From positions 1-64,000 of the forward strand of contig JADFQO010000013.1 in the NCBI GenBank assembly GCA_022561775.1: a stretch of DNA of 64,000 nucleotides, in the 5' to 3' direction. Position numbers and translations under genes: made by a program. Below are positions 1 to 9,392 of this stretch, in pieces. The notes under the pieces are model-generated. The model was given only the letters and a program-made list of their open reading frames with translations, ran no database searches and was not told where the DNA came from. This DNA comes from Myxococcales bacterium. GTDB lineage: Bacteria > Myxococcota_A > UBA9160 > SMWR01. Every line of letters starts with the position of its first letter. Position 1 is the first letter of the stretch.

Positions 1-632
1 AGCGCCGCCCAACGGGAATCCTGTTGGGCGGCCTTGCCCTTCCGGCGGAGGATCTTCCACGCGTAAGAGAGATCGTTTCCGAAGAAGAGGTGGAAGTAGA
101 TCACTTCCGGCGTGACGCCTCCCTCGAGCCGGCCCAGCAGCCGCGGCCCCCGTTCGAGCTGCGAGAGGATGTCGTCGCCGGGCAGGCCGAAATTGACGTG
201 GCGCCCCGGCGCGTCCCGGTCCAGTAGAGAAACGAAGGTCTCGTTGGCATCGACGCCAAAACCGAAGGTAAAGCTGTCTCCGAAGTGGTACGAGACACCA
301 GCACCTTCAAGACATGGTGGGCGGATAAAGCGTCCCAAGCAGGGAACAGTGTCGATCACGTAGTCGTAGTCGCCGGCGTCGTGGACGTGACGGAACCCCT
401 TCACCTCGCGCAGGTGGGGGATCACGTCCGGGTCGCCAGGGTCGCTTTTGGCGAAGAGCCGATCGTGGTCGCGCTGCTTGAAGCCGATCATGCGGGGTGC
501 GAGTCGCCGCTCGACGCCGGGAACGGCGAAGGCGATCCGAAGCACGCCCTCGGCGAGCAGCAGGCTGACCACGATCGCGGCGGCCAGTAGGAGCAGCTTC
601 TTCCAAGTGTCGCCGTGCCCTGTGTGCTTCAC
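1..632 (-). CDS. Membrane-anchored SGNH/GDSL hydrolase (C-terminus cut by window edge)
   Basis: The reverse strand is open from a GTG at 632 to the window edge, giving about 210 residues with no stop. Residues 11-30 form a hydrophobic N-terminal helix that would anchor the protein with its catalytic part outside the cytoplasm. The SGNH block I motif GDSFTFGFG lies near residues 118-126 and a second family motif, GND, near 185-187; the catalytic His block is off the window. SGNH proteins of this layout commonly add or remove acyl groups on polysaccharides. A second SGNH gene and two methyltransferases nearby support a role in modifying a surface glycan, which is inference. An in-frame GTG 18 bp upstream is an alternative start. 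Confidence 0.8.
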   Translation of the reverse strand, partial: MKHTGHGDTWKKLLLLAAAIVVSLLLAEGVLRIAFAVPGVERRLAPRMIGFKQRDHDRLFAKSDPGDPDVIPHLREVKGFRHVHDAGDYDYVIDTVPCLGRFIRPPCLEGAGVSYHFGDSFTFGFGVDANETFVSLLDRDAPGRHVNFGLPGDDILSQLERGPRLLGRLEGGVTPEVIYFHLFFGNDLSYAWKILRRKGKAAQQDSRWAA

Positions 633-831
633 TCTGCCGCCGTCTGCCACCACCGTTCGAAGGCCTACCCCGTTATCGACGCGCGTATTCTACGATAACC
701 CAGAAGAGAAGGGGAATCCCCAAGGGGAACACGCGACCGGAGCGGATCGAAGCAACGCGCTACGCGCACTTCATCGCGCGGCTGTAGCCGAGGCACCTTC
801 ACGCGCCGACTCGACGTCAGCGCTTCGTACG

Positions 832-1395
832 CTATTTCACGATATAGCCGGTCGGTTGCCGCGCGAACGCAAACCGCTGGACGGGACGGTCACCGATGTA
901 CTCCTCGACGAGCTCGCTCTCCAACGGAGACACCGCGGTGTTGTAGTGGTCCATGAGCAAAATTCCGCCCTTTACCAACCGCGGCCACAGGCACTTCAGT
1001 GATTCGGTGATTACGTCGCGCACGCCACAGTCAATAAAGACGAGTTTGAATCGCATGTATCGATGCTCGTCGAGGAATACCGATAGATCCTTGGTAACAT
1101 CCATCTTGTGGATGACCACGCAATCGTCCAGCTGCTGATGGGAAACGAGCTTCTGGAGCCGTTCGAGGTCTCCAACCCAGTTGCCGGCCTCCGAATCATT
1201 GTCGTCGCCGATCGGCTTCATTCTTTCGAACCAGTCGAATCCGTGGGCCTGGGTATCACTGTGTGGCTCGAAGAGGCGGATCAGCTTTCCAAAGAACACG
1301 AGGCTGGCACCGCGAACGGTCCCGACCTCGGCGATGTGGCTCGGGAGTTCCAGGACCTTCTTGTAAAGCTCGTTGAACGCGAGGTAGCGAGTCAA
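832..1395 (-). CDS. TylF/NovP-type class I SAM-dependent methyltransferase
   Basis: This 187-residue protein resembles TylF-type O-methyltransferases, which methylate sugar or antibiotic hydroxyl groups using SAM and a metal. The family signature covering the SAM loop appears as EVGTVRGASL near residues 22-31, and the C-terminal half has the expected acidic strand (VFIDCGV) and GGILLMDHY loop. The only conventional start is TTG at 1395. The frame stays open for 15 more codons upstream and encodes SFPVYVGYVAL, which looks like the conserved lead-in of this family, so the true start may be the CTG near 1437. It is divergent from the SGNH gene at 1476. The substrate is probably a surface sugar, judging from the neighbours. 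Confidence 0.72.
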   Translation of the reverse strand: MTRYLAFNELYKKVLELPSHIAEVGTVRGASLVFFGKLIRLFEPHSDTQAHGFDWFERMKPIGDDNDSEAGNWVGDLERLQKLVSHQQLDDCVVIHKMDVTKDLSVFLDEHRYMRFKLVFIDCGVRDVITESLKCLWPRLVKGGILLMDHYNTAVSPLESELVEEYIGDRPVQRFAFARQPTGYIVK

Positions 1396-1475
1396 CGCGA
1401 CGTAGCCGACGTAGACCGGGAAGCTCTTGATTGTCAGCCGTCAGCCAAGTTTGGACAGATTGGGCCGGTACCGAT

Positions 1476-2549
1476 ATGAAGCTGCGATTAGAGATCGTTG
1501 GAAACCTGCTACTCGGGATCGTATCCGTCGTTTTCGCCCTGACGGTGGTCGAGGTCAGCTTGCGTGTCTCAAACCGATTTAACCCGGCACCCGACCAAGC
1601 AGATCCCGCAGCGCAGATTTTCGCATTCTCGGACAACGAAGAGATCGTATTCGAACACGCCCCGAACGCTCGAGCGTCGTTTTCAGCGAACCGCGGAAAT
1701 CCAGCTTGGCAGATCTCAACCGACGCGAACGGGATCCGCCGAAATGCTGAGGCAAGCGGTTCACCCGCAGAGATCCGCGGCATCTGCATCGGCGACAGCA
1801 TCGTGTTTGGAGCGGGTTTGAGTGATCACCAGACGATTCCCGCCCAGCTGAGCGACATCGTATCGAGGCGACTCGGGCGAAGGTTCGAGTGTCTGAACTT
1901 CGGCGTGTCGAACTATACGACCGCGCAGGAGGCCGCGTACTTTCGCCACAAGCGGGGCCTCAGCTACAACCCCAAGATCGTTGTACTGGGGCTGTACACG
2001 AACGATTTCAGGACCCGACCTGGATCGATATCAGTCTTGGGAGGAAAAACCGAACTCCTCTCCCCGGATGCACCGGTTGGACTCGTCGGCACATTGTCTC
2101 GGTTCCGCCTGGCGGCAATGCTCGGTTCTGCGATTTCGACGATCCGCGATCGTCTGCGAGAGCACGGGCTTTATCCGAGGGCGAACGAGAAACCGCTGCG
2201 GCACGGGCAAATCGCCGCTGTACACCGCGCACTCGATCAGCTTCGTGCCGATCTGGAGGCCGATGACGTTCCCCTGCTGATTGTGTTGTTTCCCAGAGAC
2301 TGGCAGCTGAGTGCTCCGGATCAGATCGCTGCCAGCCCGCGTCAGCAATGGGTCAAGCGCTATTGTGAACGGAACCAGATCGTCTGCCTCGACCTCCTGG
2401 ATCACTATTTCGGGCTACCTGTCGACTCGTACTTCAGGAAGGGAGACGACTCGCATCCGCACGCAAGAGCCGCGAAGGTGATTGCCGAGCTGATCGCCGC
2501 GGACGTGATCCGAATCCTCGGTTCACCGATCCCCCCACCCCATGACTGA
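1476..2549 (+). CDS. Membrane-anchored SGNH/GDSL hydrolase
   Basis: The 357-residue protein has one N-terminal transmembrane helix (about residues 7-28) and an extracytoplasmic SGNH fold. Block I GDSIVFGAG is at residues 106-114, TND is at 175-177, and a C-terminal DDSHPH supplies the catalytic Asp-x-x-His. I chose ATG 1476 because it directly precedes the hydrophobic helix; an in-frame TTG at 1431 would add 15 poor-quality residues. Family members act as O-acetylesterases or acetyltransferase partners on exopolysaccharide. It shares its architecture with the gene at 1-632 but is not a close copy. The substrate is unknown. Confidence 0.83.
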   Translation: MKLRLEIVGNLLLGIVSVVFALTVVEVSLRVSNRFNPAPDQADPAAQIFAFSDNEEIVFEHAPNARASFSANRGNPAWQISTDANGIRRNAEASGSPAEIRGICIGDSIVFGAGLSDHQTIPAQLSDIVSRRLGRRFECLNFGVSNYTTAQEAAYFRHKRGLSYNPKIVVLGLYTNDFRTRPGSISVLGGKTELLSPDAPVGLVGTLSRFRLAAMLGSAISTIRDRLREHGLYPRANEKPLRHGQIAAVHRALDQLRADLEADDVPLLIVLFPRDWQLSAPDQIAASPRQQWVKRYCERNQIVCLDLLDHYFGLPVDSYFRKGDDSHPHARAAKVIAELIAADVIRILGSPIPPPHD

Positions 2550-2662
2550 GTGATCGCCCGTTAGCTCGGATCGAGTGCGGATTTGCGTCGCTGCCCGGGA
2601 CGCAATCAAACGCCTCCCGCGCAGACGAGAGCCGGCCCGGCTGATCGCCTTCTGGTCGGCGG

Positions 2663-3589
2663 TCAGGGCAGCGGATTCTGGATCGCGCGAATCTCGCGCC
2701 ACTGATCGTTCACGAATCCGGGATCGGGCAGCGCGTCGGGAACTTGCCTCCCGGGCTTGCACAGGTAACCGACGTGAAGGTGGTCCGCCGCGTAATCGAT
2801 CCCGAGGACGTCGAGGCCGCTGCGAGCCAGATACGCGCGCATGGTTTCGTCCGTGAGGTAGTAGGGGTGATCAATCTTGATCGCCTCTTCCACGGAGCTG
2901 TTGCGGCGGTAGGCGGCCCGGAAGTCGACGATATCGACGAAGAAGAGGCCCTCTTCGGAGATCAGGTTGCGAATCTTTGAAAGTGACAGCGACACGTCCA
3001 GCAAGTGATCCACGGTCTGGCATAGAACGATGAAGTCATAGGTGGCACCACCCGAGTCGTAGTCCTCCACGAAACCGGTAACGGTCTTCAGCCCCAGCGC
3101 GCGGGCAACCTCGATCTCCAGTGGGGCCGGGTCGATCACCGTGGCGAGGAGATCGAATCGCTCCTTCATCACGTGCGCCACGACGCCGGTCGATCCACCG
3201 ACATCGAGCAGGGTCTTACAGCCGCTCTCGCGCATCCGCGGTTCGATGAAATCGGCGCGCGCCGACGCGTAATCACGCTGCTCATCCTGAATCGACTCGG
3301 CGTCGATCAGGCGACCGTGATAGGCGCTCACCAGCGGCCGATACACGTCGGTGTAGAATTCGGCATAGGCACCGGCGGTCATCGCCGGGTTGAGGAAGAC
3401 GAGCCCGCAGCGAAGGCAGCCGTCGGCTGTCGCGGGATATCCGTAGCGATCCCGATGCGTGACGGTGACGAAGCGATCGCCGCCGCAAAGGTTGCAGCGG
3501 CGCGTCCGCCGAATCGGCTTTGCCGCATAGTCGTAGCCCAGCGCCGCGATCCGTTCCTGCCGTGCTTCCGATCCAGTCTTTGCGCCCAT
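2663..3589 (-). CDS. Class I SAM methyltransferase with N-terminal zinc ribbon
   Basis: The 308-residue protein starts with a four-cysteine zinc knuckle (C32, C35, C58, C61) followed by a Rossmann methyltransferase domain. SAM motif I reads LLDVGGSTG near residue 137. This layout is typical of C- or O-methyltransferases acting on nucleotide-linked or lipid-linked deoxysugars, such as the NovU and TylCIII families. It is divergent from the dioxygenase at 3728 and belongs to the 1-4513 block of probable glycan-tailoring genes. The acceptor cannot be read from the sequence. The ATG at 3589 gives the full knuckle and I see no better start. Confidence 0.82.
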   Translation of the reverse strand: MGAKTGSEARQERIAALGYDYAAKPIRRTRRCNLCGGDRFVTVTHRDRYGYPATADGCLRCGLVFLNPAMTAGAYAEFYTDVYRPLVSAYHGRLIDAESIQDEQRDYASARADFIEPRMRESGCKTLLDVGGSTGVVAHVMKERFDLLATVIDPAPLEIEVARALGLKTVTGFVEDYDSGGATYDFIVLCQTVDHLLDVSLSLSKIRNLISEEGLFFVDIVDFRAAYRRNSSVEEAIKIDHPYYLTDETMRAYLARSGLDVLGIDYAADHLHVGYLCKPGRQVPDALPDPGFVNDQWREIRAIQNPLP

Positions 3590-3727
3590 TCGACGCCTAG
3601 GCTACCACCCCACGCGATCAGCTACCATCTCGCGGGTGTCGCACATTCCGCGCGGTCGGTCGCCCGCGCCCGCGCTATCTTCGTCGACGCTCGAGGAAAT
3701 GGTCGGGAGATTGCCCGGGGATGATGA

Positions 3728-4513
3728 ATGACTGAGTTCGATACAAGCCGGCTGTTTCTGTCGAAGAGATTGAGTGAGGTGCGAATCGATCCCTGCTGCT
3801 TCTTCCAGATCGACGACTATCTCCCGGACGATTTCTACCAGGCGCTCCGGGAAACCTTCTCTGACGAATCGACCTATCAGAGCGACGACTCGGGAAAAAA
3901 AGGCTTTCGATCGTCCATCGAATCCGACCCGTTCGATGCCTTTTGCGACGCGAACCCCGCCTGGCGGCAACTGATTGAGTTCTTCAGTTCGGCGGAATTC
4001 ACTTCAGACGCAAGAAAGGCGCTGGCCCCTGCGCTGCTCGACGCCCGCGGCATCATGGAACGCCGGCCGTGGCTCGACTGCACCAAGCGGGCGGTTCCGA
4101 ACAACCCGCTTCGCTACGTCTTTCAGGAGCCGATTCGAACGACCTTCCAGATCAGTCTGCTCCCGAGAGACGGGGTCGTCGTCCCCCACACGGACGCTCC
4201 GCGCAAGTTGATCAGCCTGATGCTCTACTTCCGGGATCTGGATTGGGAGGATTCCTACGGCGGAGCGACGGAGTTCTATGCGCCCTTGGATCCAGACCTC
4301 GCCCGCAGCTGGGCTCCGACAGACCGGATCCCGTTCGATCATTTCAAGGTGATCGGCGCGGCGGGATTCGAACGCAACCGCTTGTCGGGTTTCGTGCGCT
4401 CGGATGCATCCTTCCACGGCGTGCCACCGATCACCTGCCCTCTCGGCATGGCGCGCCGCGCACTCTTGATCAACATCAAACGACTCAAGTGGTCCAAGCG
4501 CCACGATCCGTGA
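3728..4513 (+). CDS. 2-oxoglutarate/Fe(II)-dependent dioxygenase
   Basis: This 261-residue protein has the double-stranded beta-helix pattern of prolyl-4-hydroxylase-like dioxygenases, which hydroxylate a substrate with O2, Fe(II) and 2-oxoglutarate. The facial triad is visible as HTD (H154, D156) and the distal H230 in SFHGVPP, followed by R243 and R244, one of which would bind the 2-oxoglutarate carboxylate. The N-terminus (FFQIDDYLPDDFYQAL) matches the lead-in of such enzymes. Proteins like this often sit in polysaccharide or glycopeptide clusters, which fits the upstream neighbours. The gene ends 15 bp before the convergent homocysteine methyltransferase. The substrate is unknown. Confidence 0.82.
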   Translation: MTEFDTSRLFLSKRLSEVRIDPCCFFQIDDYLPDDFYQALRETFSDESTYQSDDSGKKGFRSSIESDPFDAFCDANPAWRQLIEFFSSAEFTSDARKALAPALLDARGIMERRPWLDCTKRAVPNNPLRYVFQEPIRTTFQISLLPRDGVVVPHTDAPRKLISLMLYFRDLDWEDSYGGATEFYAPLDPDLARSWAPTDRIPFDHFKVIGAAGFERNRLSGFVRSDASFHGVPPITCPLGMARRALLINIKRLKWSKRHDP

Positions 4514-4528
4514 GCTACTGGTAGGCGT

Positions 4529-5500
4529 TCAGCTAGCGCCCGGAGCGGGTGCGTTGATCGGGCCGAGCGCGGCCTCGATCACGTCGGCGTCGGGGATCGG
4601 CCCCGGCTCGTAGCCGACTAGGGCTTCCGCGATGGCTTTCAGGTGGGTCGGTGTGGTACCGCAGCAGCCACCGATGATGCGCGCACCGGCGTCCCGGGCC
4701 AGGCGCGCATAGCGGGCCATGATCTCCTCGTTTCCGCTGTAGACGATCTCGCCACCGATCATCTGTGGAACGCCGCAGTTGCCCTTCGCGATCAGCACGT
4801 CGCTGTCCTGACCACTGCGGCGAACTCTGCAAACGGTGTCGATCAGCGTCGCGGGCCCGACGCCGCAGTTCGCACCAAATGCGATGGGTTGGGGGACCAG
4901 CGTCTGGATGAATTTCCTCGCCTTCTCTGGCGTGTCACCCATCATCGTTCGTCCTACGGTGTCGAAAGTAATCGTCGAAGTCACGGGCAGACCCGTACGC
5001 GAAGCCGCTGCAACAGCGGCCGCCAACTCGTCGAATGCGAAGATCGTCTCGATCCAGAGCACATCCACGCCACCCTGCGCGAGCGCCTGTGCCTGCTCGG
5101 CGAAGGTCGCCTCGGCTTCCCCCTTGCTCAACGTCCCGTACGGCTCCAGCAGCTCGCCTGTCGGCCCGATGGATCCGGCGACGACCACCGGCCGGCCCGC
5201 GGCATCGGCCGCGGCACGCGCAATGCGAGCACCCGCCTCGTTGATCTCCCGTGCTCGCCCGTCCGCTTGGTCGAGCTTGAGGCGGTCGCGATTTGCGCCA
5301 AAGGTGTTGGTCAGGATGATGTCTGCGCCGACGCCAATGAAACCCTCGTGGAGTCGTGTCACGTTTTCCGGCCGATCGAGGTTCCAGAGATCCGGGGCCT
5401 GGCCAACCGGAAGCCCCATTCCCATCATGTTGGTGCCCGTCGCTCCATCGGCCAGCAGATAGTCGCGCTCGCCGAGAAGGTCGCTGAGCAGGTTACTCAT
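4529..5500 (-). CDS. Homocysteine S-methyltransferase family protein (betaine- or methylcobalamin-type)
   Basis: The 323-residue protein is a single homocysteine S-methyltransferase barrel: the DGATGT start motif (residues 18-23), TNTF (64-67), and the three zinc cysteines C212, C279 and C280 in ANCGVG and GGCCGT. It transfers a methyl group to homocysteine to give methionine in the cytoplasm. Size and sequence match the stand-alone betaine-homocysteine methyltransferase-like group. The methyl donor cannot be decided, and it could instead be the N-terminal module of a split MetH system. No other methionine gene is adjacent, so this is probably a single-gene unit. Confidence 0.85.
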   Translation of the reverse strand: MSNLLSDLLGERDYLLADGATGTNMMGMGLPVGQAPDLWNLDRPENVTRLHEGFIGVGADIILTNTFGANRDRLKLDQADGRAREINEAGARIARAAADAAGRPVVVAGSIGPTGELLEPYGTLSKGEAEATFAEQAQALAQGGVDVLWIETIFAFDELAAAVAAASRTGLPVTSTITFDTVGRTMMGDTPEKARKFIQTLVPQPIAFGANCGVGPATLIDTVCRVRRSGQDSDVLIAKGNCGVPQMIGGEIVYSGNEEIMARYARLARDAGARIIGGCCGTTPTHLKAIAEALVGYEPGPIPDADVIEAALGPINAPAPGAS

Positions 5501-5552
5501 CGGGTCATTCCTGGTTGACTTCGCACCGGTCGGCGCTCCCGTCTGGGCTCAC

Positions 5553-6656
5553 TCAGCTCGGATCCGGGGCCGGCGTGTCCGAACCGCTTGGCGGCAGTAT
5601 GGGCTTCGCAATCAACTCGGGGTCCACGGTTCCGGTCAAGGAGTCGAGAAATGCGTGGATCGCGCTTACCTGCGCGTCGCCGACCGGGATGCCGAGTTGG
5701 TATTCGGCCATGATGCGGATCATCTCGTCCAGCCGCTGTACCGATCCGTCGTGGAGGTAGGGGGCTGTCTTCGCGACATTGCGCAGCGACGGGACCTTGA
5801 ACACCTGGCGATCCGCCTCGTTGCCCGTGATCTCCACGCGACCGGGATCTTCGTTCGGGTACGGCTTGATGACACCGAGCTTCTGGTAGAGGCCACCGCC
5901 GATGGCCACCCCCTGGTGGCACGCAATGCAACCGACCGAAACGAAGGTCTCGAGTCCGGTGAACTGTTCGTCGCTGAGCGCGCTGTCGTCGCCGGCGATG
6001 AATGCGTCAAACGGACTCGGTGTCAGGAGCTTGCGCTCGAACGCACCGATTGCGCGAGCCATGTTGTCATAGCTGATGGGATTCTCATCCTCGGGGAATG
6101 CCGCGGCAAAGAGCGGCGCGTAGTCCGGGATCGACTCCAGTACGACGAGCACAGTCTCTTCGGACGGCATCGCCATCTCGATCGGATTGAGAACCGGGCC
6201 CTTCGCCTGCTCTTCTACGTCCGCTGCACGCCCGTCCCAGAACTGCGCGATGTGGAGAGCGGCGTTGTAAACGGTGGGCGCATTGCGGCCGCCGCGCTGC
6301 CCGCGATGGCCGCTGGAAGTCGGCTGCCCGTCGACGCCGTAACGATCAAGGAGGTGACAGGTGTTGCAGGAGATGTCGTGGTTTTTCGAGAGCCGCGGTT
6401 CGTAGTAGAGCAGCCGGCCCAATTCGACCTTCGCGGGCGTGACGGCGTTCTCCGGATTCGAGGCTTCGGCCGGCAGTGTGCCGAAAACAGCCGCGGCTCG
6501 GCTGCGGAGCGCGTCGCGGTCAAGGGCCGGCGCAGCCGCTTCGGGTCGCTCTTCTCCGCTGCAGCCGACGAGCAGTGCCGCGATCAGGGATCCCACCGGG
6601 AGCACGCCGTGCGGCTTCGCCTTTCTCGCCTTTTGCAATCTCTCCGACTGGATCAT
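5553..6656 (-). CDS. Di-heme cytochrome c peroxidase (MauG/CcpA family), lipoprotein
   Basis: This is a periplasmic di-heme peroxidase of the CcpA/MauG family, which reduces H2O2 with electrons from small cytochromes. Two heme-binding motifs are visible, CNTCH and CIACH, with the expected spacing of about 150 residues. The N-terminus carries a lipoprotein signal (hydrophobic LIAALLVGC followed by SG), so the enzyme is probably lipid-anchored. I set the start at ATG 6656 because a good ribosome site (GGAAGGGA) precedes it; the frame extends 13 codons further to 6695. The protein is about 367 residues, normal for the family. It is divergent from the histidine kinase at 7007 across 350 bp. Confidence 0.88.
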   Translation of the reverse strand: MIQSERLQKARKAKPHGVLPVGSLIAALLVGCSGEERPEAAAPALDRDALRSRAAAVFGTLPAEASNPENAVTPAKVELGRLLYYEPRLSKNHDISCNTCHLLDRYGVDGQPTSSGHRGQRGGRNAPTVYNAALHIAQFWDGRAADVEEQAKGPVLNPIEMAMPSEETVLVVLESIPDYAPLFAAAFPEDENPISYDNMARAIGAFERKLLTPSPFDAFIAGDDSALSDEQFTGLETFVSVGCIACHQGVAIGGGLYQKLGVIKPYPNEDPGRVEITGNEADRQVFKVPSLRNVAKTAPYLHDGSVQRLDEMIRIMAEYQLGIPVGDAQVSAIHAFLDSLTGTVDPELIAKPILPPSGSDTPAPDPS

Positions 6657-7006
6657 TCCCTTCCACTCCTGCGATTGTTGGAGCCTGGACGGCAATTCTG
6701 CACATCGCGCATCCCATTTCTCCGCCGAGCGGTCTCCGTAGGCTGCGAGAACCGCGGCGATCTGGATTCAGAGCTGCGACTGGCATTCTAGCCGCAGAAT
6801 TCACCGGCTGCGCGCGAGATCGCGTGAGAGGCGTGATCCTCAACAACCGCGTGTCCCAGCAGCGCCGCGGCAGCGATCGTCCAGAGCCCCAAGGCGATCG
6901 CGATTGCGCCCGCAGGCTGCGCCCATTCGATCAGGAGCGTATCCGGATGGTGTAGAATCCCGCGCATTGAGCCAATGGAACCGAGCGGTGCGCGGAGCAA
7001 GGCGTC
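6657..7006. other. Divergent intergenic region
   Basis: This stretch separates the 5' ends of the peroxidase and the histidine kinase, so it should hold both promoters. Short frames cross it but none shows family similarity or a good start. I see no repeat or hairpin that stands out. Confidence 0.5.
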
Positions 7007-9295
7007 TTGCGGACTGAAAACGAGCACCCCAGAGCGGCCTTTTGGAGACATCCGCGCACGCTGACCCTGGCGTTGCTCTCGCTGGGCCTGATCGTCGCTG
7101 TGGCTCCGCTCATCCTGGCTCGCGACGCGGCCTGGGCGGTTGGCTGGTCGGATACCACCTTGACGTTGATCGTGGTCGCCACCGCGCTGAAATGTTTCGC
7201 GACCACTCGACGTCTACGAGGCCGGGAGCGAACCGCCTGGCTTTTCATCAGTCTGGCCTACCTATCGTATGCACTCGCCCAATTCACCTGGACGATCTAC
7301 GAAGTGATCCTGGACATTCCAAATCCAATTCCGTCTCCCGCTGACGTCGGCTACCTGATCGCCCCGGCACTTCTGATGAGCGGAATCTGGCTCTACCGCA
7401 CGAGCACTCCGACACTCCCGGCGGTCATCGTTCAGCTCGGCAACACCGGAATTCTCGTAGCTGCAATTTTTCTCGCCAATACGATCATCTTTCATGATCT
7501 GCTGGGAGAAATGAATGCGCCGGGACAGGGACCGGTGCTCATCTCGTATGCGGTGATCGCGATGACCGCGTTCATCTTCGCCCTGTTCAACATCTGCTTC
7601 TACATGCGCGGTCGCAGGCGTCTCGTCATGATGCCGCTGCTGTTCGCGCTGGGGTCATACGCGTTGTCGGATTATCTGACCACGTACGAGCTCGCATTCG
7701 GTACATACACCTCGTCAAGCTATTCAAATATCGGTTATTTCCTCACATTCGCTTTCGGATCTTGGGCTTCCTTCGAACAAGATTACCTCGGAAGAATTCC
7801 CACAGGAGAGCAGAGCCTGCAGGTGTTCGATGAAATCGCGCGCCAGTTGGAGACGCTTCTTCCTTCGCTCGCAGCTTTGGGATTGGTGGGCGTCGCGCTC
7901 GCCCATCCTGAAGATCTGACTGCGGATCTCATCCCGCATGCCACCGGCGCGCTGCTGCTGTTCGTCGCAGCCATCGCGCTGCGCGATTGGTGGAGTCAGC
8001 GTGTAGAATCCCAACTCCGCAAAGAGACGAGAAGAGGCTCGGCGTTGCTTCAGGGAAGCGAGCAGAGCCTGCTCGTGAAGAACGAGGAGCTGGCTGCCGC
8101 CAATCGTGAACTGTCGAAGGAAATCGTGGCTCGGAAGAACATCCAGGAGGAGCTCCGCCAATCGCAGAAGATGGAAGCGATCGGCCACCTGACGGGCGGG
8201 GTAGCCCACGACTTCAACAACCTTCTCGCAGTCATCATCGGCAATGTAGATCTGCTGGAACAGACACTCGAACCCGACAGCCCACTGCGGATCTACACCC
8301 AGGAGGCCACAGCCGCCGTCAACCGAGGAGCCGCGCTGACGGAGCGGCTGCTCGCTTTTTCGCGCAAGCAAGCCCTGGACCCGAGGCCGATCGGAGTCAA
8401 CGACCTCCTCAAATCGATGACCGCCCTCCTGGAGCGCACGCTGGGAGAGACCATCCAGCTGCGCTTCGAGGTGAGCGCGGACATCGCTCCGTGCATGGCT
8501 GACCGGGCGCAGCTCGAAAACGCGATCTTGAATCTGGTGATCAACGCGCGTGACGCAATGCACGGTGACGGATTGATCACCATCGAGGCGTCGAACGTCA
8601 CGCTGGATGCGCACGACACAGCGGAGGTTCCAGGGGCCGCAGCGGACAATTGTGTTTTGATTGCAGTGCGCGACACGGGTGTCGGAATGTCCGCTCAGGT
8701 GCAAGCGAGGGTGTTCGAGCCCTTCTTTACCACGAAGGAGGTAGGGGCGGGTAGCGGGCTCGGACTCAGCATGGTCTATGGGTTTGTCAAGCAGTCCGGA
8801 GGGCACGTTTCGATCGAATCCGAAGAAGGATCGGGCACGGAAGTGCGCCTCTACATCCCGCGGACGGAGCTGCCGCCCGATCCGATCGAGGACATCGACA
8901 TCAACGCCGCGCCCATCGGGAAGCGAGAGTCCGTGCTCGTGGTCGAGGACGACCCCGCACTCCGCAAAGCGATTGTCTCATTCCTCAAGGGACAGAACTA
9001 TCAGGTGGCCGCCGCCCCGGATGGTTCGGAAGCTTTGGCGATCCTGGACGTGAGCGGCCCCTTCGATCTGCTGTTGTCCGACGTCATTCTGCCGGGGAAA
9101 TTCTCGGGTCCGGAACTCGCGAACGAGATCACCAAGAAACAGCCTTCGATGAAGATCTTGCTCATGTCGGGCTATGCGTCCGACGCCCTCGAGGGAAGAG
9201 CCAGTCCGTCGGAATACGCGAATATGCTCCAAAAGCCCTTCAACATGGGAACGCTCGCGCGAAAGATGCGATCCGTTCTCAAAGAGGAAGCGTAA
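7007..9295 (+). CDS. Membrane hybrid sensor histidine kinase with C-terminal receiver
   Basis: The 762-residue protein has an N-terminal multi-helix membrane sensor (about 8-9 hydrophobic segments up to residue 330), a coiled linker, a dimerisation/phosphoacceptor domain with GGVAHDFNNLL (His near residue 400), and an HATPase domain with N box NLVINARDAM and G boxes DTGVGM and GSGLGLSM. It ends with a receiver domain: the acidic pair VVEDD, phosphoacceptor LLLSDV and lysine LQKPF. The H-box type is that of PAS/NtrB-like hybrid kinases. The start is uncertain: TTG 7007 is the best in-frame candidate and has only a weak AAGG site. No partner regulator is adjacent, so the phosphorelay target is unknown. 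Confidence 0.88.
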   Translation: MRTENEHPRAAFWRHPRTLTLALLSLGLIVAVAPLILARDAAWAVGWSDTTLTLIVVATALKCFATTRRLRGRERTAWLFISLAYLSYALAQFTWTIYEVILDIPNPIPSPADVGYLIAPALLMSGIWLYRTSTPTLPAVIVQLGNTGILVAAIFLANTIIFHDLLGEMNAPGQGPVLISYAVIAMTAFIFALFNICFYMRGRRRLVMMPLLFALGSYALSDYLTTYELAFGTYTSSSYSNIGYFLTFAFGSWASFEQDYLGRIPTGEQSLQVFDEIARQLETLLPSLAALGLVGVALAHPEDLTADLIPHATGALLLFVAAIALRDWWSQRVESQLRKETRRGSALLQGSEQSLLVKNEELAAANRELSKEIVARKNIQEELRQSQKMEAIGHLTGGVAHDFNNLLAVIIGNVDLLEQTLEPDSPLRIYTQEATAAVNRGAALTERLLAFSRKQALDPRPIGVNDLLKSMTALLERTLGETIQLRFEVSADIAPCMADRAQLENAILNLVINARDAMHGDGLITIEASNVTLDAHDTAEVPGAAADNCVLIAVRDTGVGMSAQVQARVFEPFFTTKEVGAGSGLGLSMVYGFVKQSGGHVSIESEEGSGTEVRLYIPRTELPPDPIEDIDINAAPIGKRESVLVVEDDPALRKAIVSFLKGQNYQVAAAPDGSEALAILDVSGPFDLLLSDVILPGKFSGPELANEITKKQPSMKILLMSGYASDALEGRASPSEYANMLQKPFNMGTLARKMRSVLKEEA

Positions 9296-9392
9296 GCCGA
9301 TCCAGGCCCTGATTGACCGAAGCTTGGAGCGGCGAGGCCACGAGGCGATCGAGTCTCGGCTGCGGGATCGTCGAAGGCGGCCAAAAGAGCAG

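Noticed and set aside
3689-3709. GAGGAAATGGTCGG-type match with 16709-16729
   Set aside because: A short match of about 18 of 21 bases between unrelated intergenic regions, with no third copy seen; chance cannot be excluded.
7007-9295. Opposite-strand 360-residue open frame (7724-8806) beneath the kinase
   Set aside because: It is a shadow of the kinase on the other strand with no domain; the kinase motifs are unambiguous.
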